The notes under the pieces were generated by a model that worked only from the letters and a program-made list of their open reading frames with translations, was not told the DNA's origin and did no database searches. From Microcystis aeruginosa W13-11 (GTDB lineage: Bacteria; Cyanobacteriota; Cyanobacteriia; Cyanobacteriales; Microcystaceae), in contig JAADBR010000154.1 of the NCBI GenBank assembly GCA_009995705.1, positions 1 through 8,868 on the forward strand: 8,868 bases of DNA, in the 5' to 3' direction. Below are positions 1-5,861 of the stretch, piece by piece. Positions within the stretch are counted from its first letter, which is position 1; each line of letters begins with the position of its first letter. The position numbers were made by a program, and so were the translations under genes.

Positions 1-45
1 ATCTACTATCGTGACCGTTTTTTGCTCGGGACGTGGCTTAACCAT
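1..45 (-). CDS. 5' end of an unidentified gene running off the left edge
   Basis: On the minus strand an ATG at 45-43 opens a frame that stays open to the window edge and gives 15 residues, MVKPRPEQKTVTIVD. A purine-rich GAGAGGTGG lies a few bases before the ATG and is a good ribosome binding site, which is the main reason to believe it. Ending in a hydrophobic strand followed by Asp would suit the start of a response-regulator receiver domain, but 15 residues cannot show this. It is divergent from nadA. The function is unknown. Confidence 0.5.
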   Translation of the reverse strand, partial: MVKPRPEQKTVTIVD

Positions 46-210
46 AGACCACCTCTCGCTTTGAGGGCTTTTATCTCTATTCTAACTCTCCTTCTCTGAC
101 AAAAGAGGGATATACTTTTTGAAAAATGGTATTATCGGGGGTGGGTTGTCAGTCGTTTGATCGCCGTTGCATCAAGCTTTTTTTGTTTGTGGTCTCTCCT
201 TAGAAAAATT

Positions 211-219
211 TGCTATGAT
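211..219 (+). promoter_or_regulatory. extended -10 element, likely nadA promoter
   Basis: TG at 211-212, one base, then TATGAT at 214-219 forms an extended -10 hexamer one base off TATAAT. I see no good -35 at 16-18 bp upstream, which fits an extended -10 promoter. Transcription would start near 226, giving a leader of about 40 nt before the GTG at 266 and only about 13 nt before the TTG at 239. A second, weaker extended -10 (TGGTATTAT) is at 126-134. Confidence 0.5.
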
Positions 220-265
220 GTAAGGACTTGTTTAGTATTTGGTAAAAATAACCATAAATCTCACC

Positions 266-1225
266 GTGTTCACAACTGTTCAACCCGCAAATCGATCGAG
301 CTTACCTGATGACCTATTTACGGCAATTAAAGAGCTTAAAAGGGAATTAAACGCCGTTATTCTGGCTCACTACTATCAAAATTCTGACATACAGGATATA
401 GCTGACTATATTGGTGATTCTCTAGGTTTATCCCAGCAGGCTGCCCAAACGCCAGCAGATGTAATCGTATTTGCGGGGGTTCACTTCATGGGAGAGACAG
501 CTAAAATCTTAAATCCGGATAAGTTGGTATTGCTGCCGGATTTAGATGCGGGATGTTCTTTAGCTGATAGTTGTCATCCTGAAGATTTTGCTCGTTTTAA
601 AGCCCAATATCCCGATCATATCGTGATTTCCTATATCAATTGCAGTGCAGAAATTAAGGCCATGAGTGATATTATCTGCACCAGTTCCAACGCAGTCAAA
701 ATAGTGAATCAAATCCCTGTCCATCAACCGATTATCTTCGCTCCTGATCGCAATTTAGGCCGTTATGTCAGTCAGCAAACTGGCAGAGATTTAGTTCTCT
801 GGCAGGGTAGTTGTATTGTCCATGAAACTTTTTCCGAACGCAAGATAATAGAATTAAAAGTTGCCCATCCAGAAGCAAAAATTATCGCCCATCCTGAGTG
901 TGAATCATCGGTTTTACGCCATGCCGATTATATTGGTTCCACGACGGCACTATTAAATTATTCCCTGAAAAGTTCCGAAAAAACCTTTATTGTCGTCACA
1001 GAACCAGGGATTATTCACCAGATGCAAAAATCCGCGCCAGAGAAAGTATTTATACCCGCACCAGCTTTAAATAACTGTGCTTGTAATGATTGTCCCTACA
1101 TGAGACTGAACACTCTCGAAAAATTGTATTTTTGTATGCGAGATAAAACTCCAGAAATTACTATTTCTGAAGATTTAAGAGTTAAGGCACTGTTGCCGAT
1201 TCAAAGAATGTTAGAAATGTCTTAA
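266..1225 (+). CDS. nadA: quinolinate synthase NadA
   Basis: NadA condenses iminoaspartate with dihydroxyacetone phosphate to quinolinate in de novo NAD synthesis, using an oxygen-sensitive [4Fe-4S] cluster in the cytoplasm. The 319-residue protein shows the family blocks LAHYYQ (33-38), [14 protein letters not shown] (71-84), DLDAGCSLA (92-100), APDRNLG (159-165), GSCIVHE (181-187), TEPGI (245-249) and [12 protein letters not shown] from 276. The three expected cluster ligands are Cys97, Cys183 and Cys276. I chose the GTG at 266 (product MFTTVQP...) because cyanobacterial NadA, as I recall it, starts MFT. The alternative TTG at 239 would add nine residues and leave almost no leader behind the -10 at 214-219. 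Neither start has a clear Shine-Dalgarno. The stop abuts a heptad repeat array, and I see no terminator. Identity is secure; the start is less so. Confidence 0.95.
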   Translation: MFTTVQPANRSSLPDDLFTAIKELKRELNAVILAHYYQNSDIQDIADYIGDSLGLSQQAAQTPADVIVFAGVHFMGETAKILNPDKLVLLPDLDAGCSLADSCHPEDFARFKAQYPDHIVISYINCSAEIKAMSDIICTSSNAVKIVNQIPVHQPIIFAPDRNLGRYVSQQTGRDLVLWQGSCIVHETFSERKIIELKVAHPEAKIIAHPECESSVLRHADYIGSTTALLNYSLKSSEKTFIVVTEPGIIHQMQKSAPEKVFIPAPALNNCACNDCPYMRLNTLEKLYFCMRDKTPEITISEDLRVKALLPIQRMLEMS

Positions 1226-1244
1226 TCAGTTATCAGTTATCAGT
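1225..1244 (+). repeat. heptad array ATCAGTT, three units
   Basis: Two full ATCAGTT units and a partial third (ATCAGT) begin on the last base of the nadA stop codon. The array matches the left ends of the elements at 5694-5848 (reversed) and 6762-6889. Such degenerate heptanucleotide tandem repeats are common in cyanobacterial spacers. Confidence 0.8.
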
Positions 1245-1283
1245 GGGCCAATTCAAAAACGAAAAGCATCAACCCCAAGAGTT

Positions 1284-1354
1284 GGCTCTTCTGGTGTTTG
1301 TCTGGAAGGAAAAAGAATAGGGATAATTTGGGTTAACCACAGAAACCAAAAACC
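1284..1354. mobile_element. degenerate pair of ISL3-like ends, about 71 bp
   Basis: The left end at 1284-1305 starts GGCTCTTCTGG and matches the inverted right end of the neighbouring element (1495-1516) at about 19 of 22 positions. A decayed inverted partner lies at 1336-1354 and shares the AGAAACCA core with that right end. There is no coding capacity and no convincing target duplication. It reads as an older, eroded relative of the 1384-1516 element. Confidence 0.45.
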
Positions 1355-1383
1355 TACCTAAAGCCTTTTAAAGTTACTCCTTT

Positions 1384-1516
1384 GGCTCTTCTCGACTTTG
1401 TGTGATAATTTTTGCTTATAGAATCATGAAATGCTTACTGGGAAAGACTTTTAGGACTATTTTGCTGAAGAAACTATCAGTATAGACCCCGTTTCCACAC
1501 AGAAACCAGAAGAGCC
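1384..1516. mobile_element. 133-bp MITE-like element with ISL3-type ends and a target duplication
   Basis: The left end GGCTCTTCTCGACTTTGTGT (1384-1403) and the inverted right end (1496-1516, ending AGAAGAGCC) agree at 17 of 21 positions. The element is flanked by a direct repeat CTCCTTT at 1377-1383 and 1517-1523. If one terminal base is assigned to the flank, this becomes an 8-bp repeat with one mismatch, and 8 bp is the size I know for ISL3-family insertions. The interior holds no credible ORF, so it would need a transposase elsewhere in the genome. The family assignment rests on the GGCTCTT terminus and is from memory; the structure itself is plain in the sequence. Confidence 0.75.
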
Positions 1517-1599
1517 CTCCTTTCTGTAGCTAGATAACTAAAATAAGTAACTTTGGCCACCGATAGATTTTAAGAACGGTTATCAGGTATAGTCAAGAT

Positions 1600-1786
1600 A
1601 TGAAGCTAGTTGAACGTCATATTATCAGTCAAAACCAGCCCATAATGGTCAGAAATAGACCATTATGCCTTCTTGTCAAAAAATTTGTTCAATCTAGCTA
1701 ACTACCATTATCGCCAATATTTCTTTGAAAACTCCCAAAAACTGAGTTTTAATCAACTCTATCATCTGGTATCTAAAACCTCTTAG
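1600..1786 (+). pseudogene. tnpB: N-terminal fragment of IS200/IS605-family TnpB, frame-broken
   Basis: From the ATG at 1600 the frame reads MKLVERHIISQNQP, the start I know from cyanobacterial TnpB (OrfB of IS200/IS605), but it meets TAA at 1699. In the +1-shifted frame, 1667-1783 reads AFLSKNLFNLANYHYRQ, then a short run ending FNQLYHLVSKTS, then TAG at 1784. SKNL(Y/F)N with NY..RQ is the conserved N-terminal block of TnpB. The two pieces are separated by about 25 nt that form a hairpin, where roughly ten residues and the frame have been lost. The remaining ~300 residues, including the RuvC-like and zinc-finger parts, are absent. It is not functional. No TnpA gene is present nearby. Confidence 0.75.
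1641..1667. repeat. perfect 10-bp inverted repeat at the tnpB break
   Basis: CATAATGGTC (1641-1650) and GACCATTATG (1658-1667) are exact reverse complements around a 7-nt loop. The repeat lies exactly at the point where the two frames of the tnpB fragment part, so it may mark a deletion or template-switch scar. There is no clean T-run directly after it, so it is a poor terminator. Confidence 0.7.
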
Positions 1787-1795
1787 CTTCACCAT

Positions 1796-1828
1796 GAGTG
1801 ATTATTGTTTACTGATCACTGAAAAATC
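1796..1828 (+). repeat. heptad array with an element end
   Basis: Degenerate GTGATTA/TTGTTTA/CTGATCA units end in ACTGATCACTGAAAAA. Bases 1800-1828 match the reverse complement of 5694-5722 at 27 of 29 positions, so this is the same right-hand end as in the element next to moaE. Confidence 0.75.
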
Positions 1829-1845
1829 TCCCCAACCTCCCACCT

Positions 1846-1872
1846 AAAAAGGGAAGAGCTGTGCTCCTCCCC
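1846..1872 (-). terminator. rho-independent terminator of hli (possibly bidirectional)
   Basis: On the minus strand GGGGAGGAGC pairs with GCTCTTCCC around a 3-nt loop, with one G-U pair, and is followed by TTTTT. It lies about 55 nt beyond the hli stop codon. On the plus strand the stem is followed by TTTTTT (1873-1878), so it could also stop transcripts coming from nadA. Confidence 0.7.
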
Positions 1873-1927
1873 TTTTTTCAAGGATTTATTCAAGATGATT
1901 GTAGATGCACAGCAGTGGAGGCTGGAA

Positions 1928-2071
1928 TTACATTAAGCCTAACTGAGCAAGGATGCCTTTGTGGGTTAAGTATTCTGTAGCTACGCCAATAACGAAACCG
2001 AGCATGGCTAAACGACCATTCCAGTTTTCAGCGAAAGCGGTGAAACCGAGTTTGTTTTCTTGCTTATCCAT
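1928..2071 (-). CDS. hli: high light-inducible one-helix protein (Hli/Scp, CAB-like)
   Basis: This 47-residue thylakoid protein carries the chlorophyll-binding signature ExxNxRxAMxGF as ENWNGRLAMLGF at residues 15-26, within a single predicted membrane helix running to about residue 35. Hli proteins bind chlorophyll and carotenoid, quench excess energy and protect photosystem II assembly intermediates and chlorophyll recycling under high light and other stress. The sequence begins MDKQENKLGF and ends at TAA (1928-1930). AGGAAGG about 10 nt before the ATG at 2071 is a good ribosome binding site. It is a stand-alone transcription unit: promoter at 2125-2153, HLR1-like site at 2150-2167 and terminator at 1846-1872. 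It is divergent from the radical SAM gene. Which Hli paralogue it is cannot be told from sequence alone. Confidence 0.93.
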   Translation of the reverse strand: MDKQENKLGFTAFAENWNGRLAMLGFVIGVATEYLTHKGILAQLGLM

Positions 2072-2124
2072 GGTGAATTGCCTTCCTATAAGAAAATTGC
2101 GTTTAAGTCAAGTGCTTGATATTT

Positions 2125-2153
2125 AATGTAACATAACTTTCCGGATTATGCAA
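2125..2153 (-). promoter_or_regulatory. likely hli promoter, -35/-10 pair
   Basis: Read on the minus strand, TTGCAT (2153-2148) and TACATT (2130-2125) are separated by 17 bp. Each hexamer keeps only three or four consensus positions. Transcription would start near 2118 and give a leader of about 46 nt. The placement of the HLR1-like site over its -35 end supports the assignment. Confidence 0.5.
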
Positions 2154-2167
2154 CATTTCTTTACATA
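2150..2167 (+). promoter_or_regulatory. HLR1-like site, putative RpaB binding
   Basis: HLR1 is, as I recall it, two (G/T)TTACA(A/T)(A/T) repeats 2 bp apart. Here GCAACATT (6 of 8) is followed by TC and TTTACATA (8 of 8). It touches the -35 hexamer of hli and extends upstream of it, the sort of place from which the response regulator RpaB is known to control high-light genes. RpaB binding here is inferred. Confidence 0.55.
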
Positions 2168-2336
2168 AATTTTATTGATGTTGGCCATAAACTTTTATGG
2201 GGGTAGGGTCAAGGGCGGGCAATGGCAGCCGAAAATCAAGCCTGATCCTAGTTCTCGGACTAAATAACGGTTTTCCCATCCCTGACCGAAAAAGATTACA
2301 ATCAAGCGAAAGGTCAAGAATCGATCGCCATCGAGC

Positions 2337-2342
2337 GAGGAG
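2337..2342 (+). promoter_or_regulatory. ribosome binding site deciding the radical SAM gene start
   Basis: GAGGAG lies 5 nt before the ATG at 2348. An upstream in-frame GTG at 2342 shares its first base with this motif, so using GTG would leave no binding site. ATG at 2348 is therefore preferred. Confidence 0.7.
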
Positions 2343-2347
2343 TGAAT

Positions 2348-3910
2348 ATGCGCGCCTTACTGATTTATCCCGTTTTTCCGCCGACTTTCTGGTCTTATAA
2401 CAAAATTCTGGAATTAGTTGATCGCAAAGTCTTACTTCCTCCCCTGGGTATGGTGACGGTGGCGGCGATTTTACCGCAGGAATGGGAATTTAAACTGGTC
2501 GATCGCAATATTCGGGCGGTGACAGAAGCAGAATGGGACTGGGCCGAAATAGTGATTTTTTCGGGCATGATTGTCCAACGTCAAGATTTAATCGAGCAAA
2601 TTCACGAAGCCAAACAACGGGGTAAACTGGTGGCCGTGGGGGGTCCCTATCCCACTTCTATCCCCCACGAAGTTGCTGAGGCCGATTTTCTGATTCTCGA
2701 TGAGGGAGAAATCACCATCCCGATGTTTGTGGAAGCATTGGCAAAAGGAGAAACTAAAGGTGTTTTCCGCACCACAGAAAAACCCGATGTGACAATTACC
2801 CCGATCCCCCGCTACGATCTGCTCGATTTTGAAGCTTATGATTCCATGTCGGTGCAGTTTTCGCGGGGATGTCCCTTCCAGTGCGAATTTTGCGATATTA
2901 TCGTTCTCTACGGTCGTAAACCCCGCACCAAAGCCCCCGCACAATTATTAAAAGAATTAGATTATCTTTACGAATTAGGTTGGCGCCGGGGCGTGTTCAT
3001 GGTGGATGATAATTTTATCGGCAACAAGCGCAACGTTAAATTACTCCTCAAAGAATTAAAAGTTTGGCAAGAAGAACACCAGTATCCTTTCCGGTTTAAC
3101 ACGGAGGCGTCGGTAGATTTAGCCGCCGATCCCGAATTAATGGAAATGATGGTCGATTGTTATTTTGATGCGGTCTTTTTAGGTATTGAAACCCCCGACG
3201 AAGAAAGTTTACAATTAACCAAAAAATTCCAAAATACCCGCAGTTCCTTAACCGAGACGGTAGAAAAGATTATTAAAGCCGGATTGCGCCCCATGGCGGG
3301 ATTTATCATCGGTTTTGATGGCGAGAAAAAAGGAGCGGCCGATCGCATCATTAATTTTGTCGAAGAAGCGGCCATTCCTACGGCTCTATTTGGAATGTTA
3401 CAAGCTTTACCCAATACCGCCCTATGGACTCGCTTGGAAAAAGAAGGACGACTACGATTAACGGGGAAACAGGACATTAACCAAAGTACCCTGATGAATT
3501 TTGTTCCCACCCGGCCGATCGAAGATATTGCCACAGAATATATTGAAGCCTTCTGGACATTGTACGACCCAGAGGTATTTCTCGATCGCACCTATCGCTG
3601 TTTCCTGAAATTAGGCGCACCTAAAGCTAAACCTGCCTTTAAACTGCCTCGCCGGGCCGATCTCTATGCCCTAGCGGTAATTATCTGGCGACAGGGCTTT
3701 AAACGTTCCACTCGCTGGAAATTTTGGCAGAATTTATTCGGTATTTTGCGTCATAATCCCGCCAATGCCGAACACTATATCACTGTCTGCGCCCACAACG
3801 AGCATTTCCTGGAATACCGTCAGATTGTTCGGGATGAGATTATGGCACAATTAGCCGAATTCCAGCGCCAAGAGGCATTAACATCGGAAAAAACCGCGAT
3901 AGCGGCCTAA
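2348..3910 (+). CDS. B12-binding radical SAM protein with DUF4070-like C-terminus
   Basis: The 520-residue protein has a Rossmann-like cobalamin-binding N-terminus (about 1-150, with GGPYPTSIPHEVAEADFLILDEGE from 98 to 121, a typical B12-type radical SAM block). There is no DxHxxG His ligand, as is usual in this class. A radical SAM core of about 165-380 has CxxxCxxC at Cys175, Cys179 and Cys182 for the [4Fe-4S] cluster that cleaves S-adenosylmethionine. The C-terminal ~140 residues resemble DUF4070. The stretch CDIIVLYGRKPRTK after the cluster is what I recall from the hopanoid C-2 methylase HpnP and its relatives, so methyl transfer to an unactivated carbon is a fair guess. HpnP itself is not shown, and no hopanoid gene is in the window. 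The gene starts 276 bp from divergent hli and ends in a terminator hairpin. A TACAAT -10-like hexamer at 2297-2302 lacks a clear -35. Confidence 0.88.
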   Translation: MRALLIYPVFPPTFWSYNKILELVDRKVLLPPLGMVTVAAILPQEWEFKLVDRNIRAVTEAEWDWAEIVIFSGMIVQRQDLIEQIHEAKQRGKLVAVGGPYPTSIPHEVAEADFLILDEGEITIPMFVEALAKGETKGVFRTTEKPDVTITPIPRYDLLDFEAYDSMSVQFSRGCPFQCEFCDIIVLYGRKPRTKAPAQLLKELDYLYELGWRRGVFMVDDNFIGNKRNVKLLLKELKVWQEEHQYPFRFNTEASVDLAADPELMEMMVDCYFDAVFLGIETPDEESLQLTKKFQNTRSSLTETVEKIIKAGLRPMAGFIIGFDGEKKGAADRIINFVEEAAIPTALFGMLQALPNTALWTRLEKEGRLRLTGKQDINQSTLMNFVPTRPIEDIATEYIEAFWTLYDPEVFLDRTYRCFLKLGAPKAKPAFKLPRRADLYALAVIIWRQGFKRSTRWKFWQNLFGILRHNPANAEHYITVCAHNEHFLEYRQIVRDEIMAQLAEFQRQEALTSEKTAIAA

Positions 3911-3918
3911 TTATTCCG

Positions 3919-3952
3919 AGGATGGGTAAATCAACCCATCCTTAATATTTTC
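3919..3952 (+). terminator. terminator of the radical SAM gene
   Basis: AGGATGGGT (3919-3927) and ACCCATCCT (3934-3942) are exact complements around a 6-nt loop, followed by the T-rich TAATATTTTC. The hairpin begins 8 nt after the stop codon. The T-run is interrupted, so termination may be partial. Confidence 0.65.
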
Positions 3953-4059
3953 TGTCCTGATGGTGGACGATCGATAAATCAATAATATTCCTATTTTCTG
4001 GTTAAAAATTCCCTCAATCTCTGCCAAAGCAATTCAGTATAAATTCTTAATTTTCTAGA

Positions 4060-4065
4060 TATAAT
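4060..4065 (+). promoter_or_regulatory. TATAAT -10 hexamer, possible promoter of the baeRF3-like gene
   Basis: A perfect TATAAT lies about 105 bp before the gene at 4170, in an AT-rich spacer. No convincing -35 is seen at 16-18 bp. Because the preceding gene has a terminator, a promoter is expected in 3950-4169, and this is the best -10 candidate. Confidence 0.35.
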
Positions 4066-4169
4066 TACATTTTTTCCCTAAGATGTTAGCTTGAATACTG
4101 AATAAATCGTAAAATCTTGATAAAGCCAGTATTTTTAGCTCCTTAACCCTATAAATCAAGGGAAAGTCA

Positions 4170-5243
4170 ATGATTACTCGTCAAGAACTTAAGAAACTAC
4201 AATCTCTAACTCAAATACCCGCCCTTTCCATTCTCTTACCCACCCATCGCACCTCACCGGATAACAAACAAGACCCTATTCTCGTTAAAAATTTGGTCGA
4301 TGAGGCAAAGCGCCGATTATCGGAAGAATTCTCTAAACGTGAAATCGAACCCTTGTTCGATCGCCTCGATAGTCTAGTGGCTGAAATAGATTATCCTTAT
4401 ACTCTAGATGGATTAGCTCTCTACATTAGTCCGGATATCGCCAAGCTTTATAACTTGCCTTTTTCTGTCCAGGCAAGAGTTGTCATCGATAAAACCTTTG
4501 CCACACGGGATTTAGTTTATGGATTACATCGAGAACAACCCTATTGGCTGTTACTATTAAGTCAGGGTTCTACTCGTTTAATCTCAGGTACAGGAGAAAC
4601 TCTCGAAGAAATTCGCGATCGGAATTTTCCCCTAGAAATGACTGGACCGGGGGCCACCGCACCACTGCCTTTTGATGCCGATACCAGTTATCTAGATGAT
4701 AGAATCCGACGATTTTTCCAACAGGTAGATAATGCTCTGGGTGAATACGTTGATGATTCTTCCTCTTTGATTGTGGGGGGAGTGGTTCGTCAAATTTCCT
4801 TCTTTCAAGAAGTTTCACAGTACACATCAGCAATTGTTGGTACTTTAACCGGCAATTTTGACAAAACCTCACTGTCAGAATTAATGCCACAAGTATTGCC
4901 GATTATGCAGTCAGTGCGTCAGACTCAAAAAACTGAAGCTCTGCAAGCTTTGGATGCGGCAGTCAGCGCTCAAAAAGTTATCTCTACCCTGGGAGAAGTG
5001 TGGCGTTTAGCGCAGGAAGGTCGAGGACAATTGTTATTAGTAGAGAAAAATTATCATGTACCCGCAGTTTTAGGCGAAAACGGTGATTTAGTGCTGGTGG
5101 AAAACGTCGGTGGTACGGAGGTAATCGATGATGCAGTGGATGAAATTATCGAAGCGGTATTGGCCAAGGGAGGACGTGTAGCTTTAGTCGAGGAGGATTC
5201 CTTGAAGGATTACCAAAAAATCGCCTTGATTTTACGTTATTAG
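4170..5243 (+). CDS. baeRF3-like protein (bacterial relative of archaeo-eukaryotic release factor 1)
   Basis: This 357-residue soluble protein begins MITRQELKKLQSL..ALSILLPTHRT, has a central block LDDRIRRFFQQVDNAL (about 176-191) followed by SSLIVGGVVRQISFFQEV, and ends GGRVALVEEDSLKDYQKIALILRY. I recognise this pattern from the bacterial archaeo-eukaryotic release factor (baeRF family 3) proteins: a three-part fold related to eRF1 and Pelota, with an L7Ae/eL30-like last domain. No GGQ motif for peptide release is present, so termination activity is unlikely. The related bacterial protein Balon is a ribosome hibernation factor, which makes ribosome binding under stress a reasonable inference but not shown. 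The start is ATG at 4170 with AAGGGAAAG as ribosome binding site. The stop lies 2 bp from the stop of convergent moaE. Confidence 0.72.
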   Translation: MITRQELKKLQSLTQIPALSILLPTHRTSPDNKQDPILVKNLVDEAKRRLSEEFSKREIEPLFDRLDSLVAEIDYPYTLDGLALYISPDIAKLYNLPFSVQARVVIDKTFATRDLVYGLHREQPYWLLLLSQGSTRLISGTGETLEEIRDRNFPLEMTGPGATAPLPFDADTSYLDDRIRRFFQQVDNALGEYVDDSSSLIVGGVVRQISFFQEVSQYTSAIVGTLTGNFDKTSLSELMPQVLPIMQSVRQTQKTEALQALDAAVSAQKVISTLGEVWRLAQEGRGQLLLVEKNYHVPAVLGENGDLVLVENVGGTEVIDDAVDEIIEAVLAKGGRVALVEEDSLKDYQKIALILRY

Positions 5244-5245
5244 AC

Positions 5246-5689
5246 CTAAGGCGCTATTTCACAAGCGCCAATACTAACCCATTGACTAGAACCATCAGAC
5301 CAGTATTCTTTTTTCCAGATCGGGGCATTATGCTTGAGACTATCAATAGCATAACGACAGGCTGCGAAAGCTTCCCCCCGATGGGGACAACCCACCGCTA
5401 CTAAGACGCTAATTTCACCGATTTTGAGCTTACCAGTGCGATGGTGAATAACAACTCGATTGGTGTCGGGCCAGGTTTGCCGAATTTGCCGAGCAATTTG
5501 CCGGAAAACTTCGATCGCCATCGGTTCGTAGGCCTGATAATCAAGATAAATAACCGGTTTACCGTCGGTTTGCTCCCGTACAGTACCACTCATTAGTACG
5601 ATAGCACCATTAGCCCCATCATCGGCTAATTGATATACTTCCTGCAAAGACAAGGGAGCAAAACTGATGCGAAAACTATCTTGAGTCAT
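5246..5689 (-). CDS. moaE: molybdopterin synthase catalytic (large) subunit MoaE
   Basis: MoaE, with the sulfur carrier MoaD, converts cyclic pyranopterin monophosphate (precursor Z) to molybdopterin; in cyanobacteria the cofactor serves nitrate reductase among others. The 147-residue protein shows GAIVLMSGTVRE (28-39), LDYQAYEPMA (49-58), HHRTGKLKIGE (82-92), VGCPHRGEAF (99-108) and LKHNAPIWKKEYW (118-130). His103, Arg104, Lys119 and Lys126 fall at the E. coli active-site numbers. I place the start at ATG 5689 (MTQDSF). The frame stays open to an upstream ATG at 5776, but those 29 extra residues (FTDYHLLITDYCLLITE) are translation of the heptad repeat, not MoaE. There is no clear Shine-Dalgarno. 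The repeat ends about a dozen bases upstream. moaD is not in the window. It may be read through from serA-prmA or have its own promoter in or near the repeat. Confidence 0.93.
   Translation of the reverse strand: MTQDSFRISFAPLSLQEVYQLADDGANGAIVLMSGTVREQTDGKPVIYLDYQAYEPMAIEVFRQIARQIRQTWPDTNRVVIHHRTGKLKIGEISVLVAVGCPHRGEAFAACRYAIDSLKHNAPIWKKEYWSDGSSQWVSIGACEIAP
5250..5269. terminator. hairpin at the convergent gene junction, weak terminator candidate
   Basis: GGCGCT (5250-5255) and AGCGCC (5264-5269) are exact complements around an 8-nt loop, inside the last codons of moaE and just past the baeRF3-like stop codon. There is no T-run on the plus side, so its role in stopping either transcript is uncertain. 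Confidence 0.3.
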
Positions 5690-5693
5690 GGAT

Positions 5694-5848
5694 GCTTTTT
5701 CAGTGATCAGTAAACAGTAATCAGTAATCAGTAAATGGTAATCAGTGAAGTGAAAAGACAGCACTGTTAATGCCATTTAATACTCCTCACTTGATACCGC
5801 TCACTGAAAATTCAAATCTGATAACTGATCACTGATAACTGATTCAAG
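5694..5848 (-). repeat. heptad-ended interspersed element, copy A (moaE-prmA spacer)
   Basis: The ends are inward-facing heptad arrays (CAGTGATCAGTAAACAG from 5701 and ATAACTGATCACTGATAACT to 5840) and contain the exact inverted 11-mers 5701-5711 and 5824-5834. Read on the minus strand, the core TTATCAGATTTGAATTTTCAG and the later TCTTTTCACTT match copy B at 6762-6889. The element fills nearly the whole 172-bp spacer and supplies the region upstream of moaE. Confidence 0.8.
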
Positions 5849-5861
5849 GCTGACAGCTATA

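Noticed and set aside
239..265. TTG start for nadA giving nine extra residues
   Set aside because: It leaves only about 13 nt after the best -10, has no family support, and the GTG at 266 gives the usual MFT start.
1430..1489. Short ORF inside the ISL3-like element (MKCLLGKTF...)
   Set aside because: About 19 codons, no ribosome binding site, inside a non-coding mobile element.
1384..1786. Intact insertion sequence
   Set aside because: No full transposase is present; only passive ends and a broken tnpB fragment remain.
1225..1828. CRISPR-like array
   Set aside because: The repeats are 7-bp degenerate units and single inverted pairs, with no regular spacers or cas genes.
2197..2400. 67-codon open frame upstream of and into the radical SAM gene
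   Set aside because: It overlaps the well-supported radical SAM start in another frame, has low-complexity Arg/Ser-rich content and no ribosome binding site.
2588..3591. Two minus-strand open frames inside the radical SAM gene
   Set aside because: They lie wholly antisense to a gene with clear motifs, and their translations look like antisense products without any domain.
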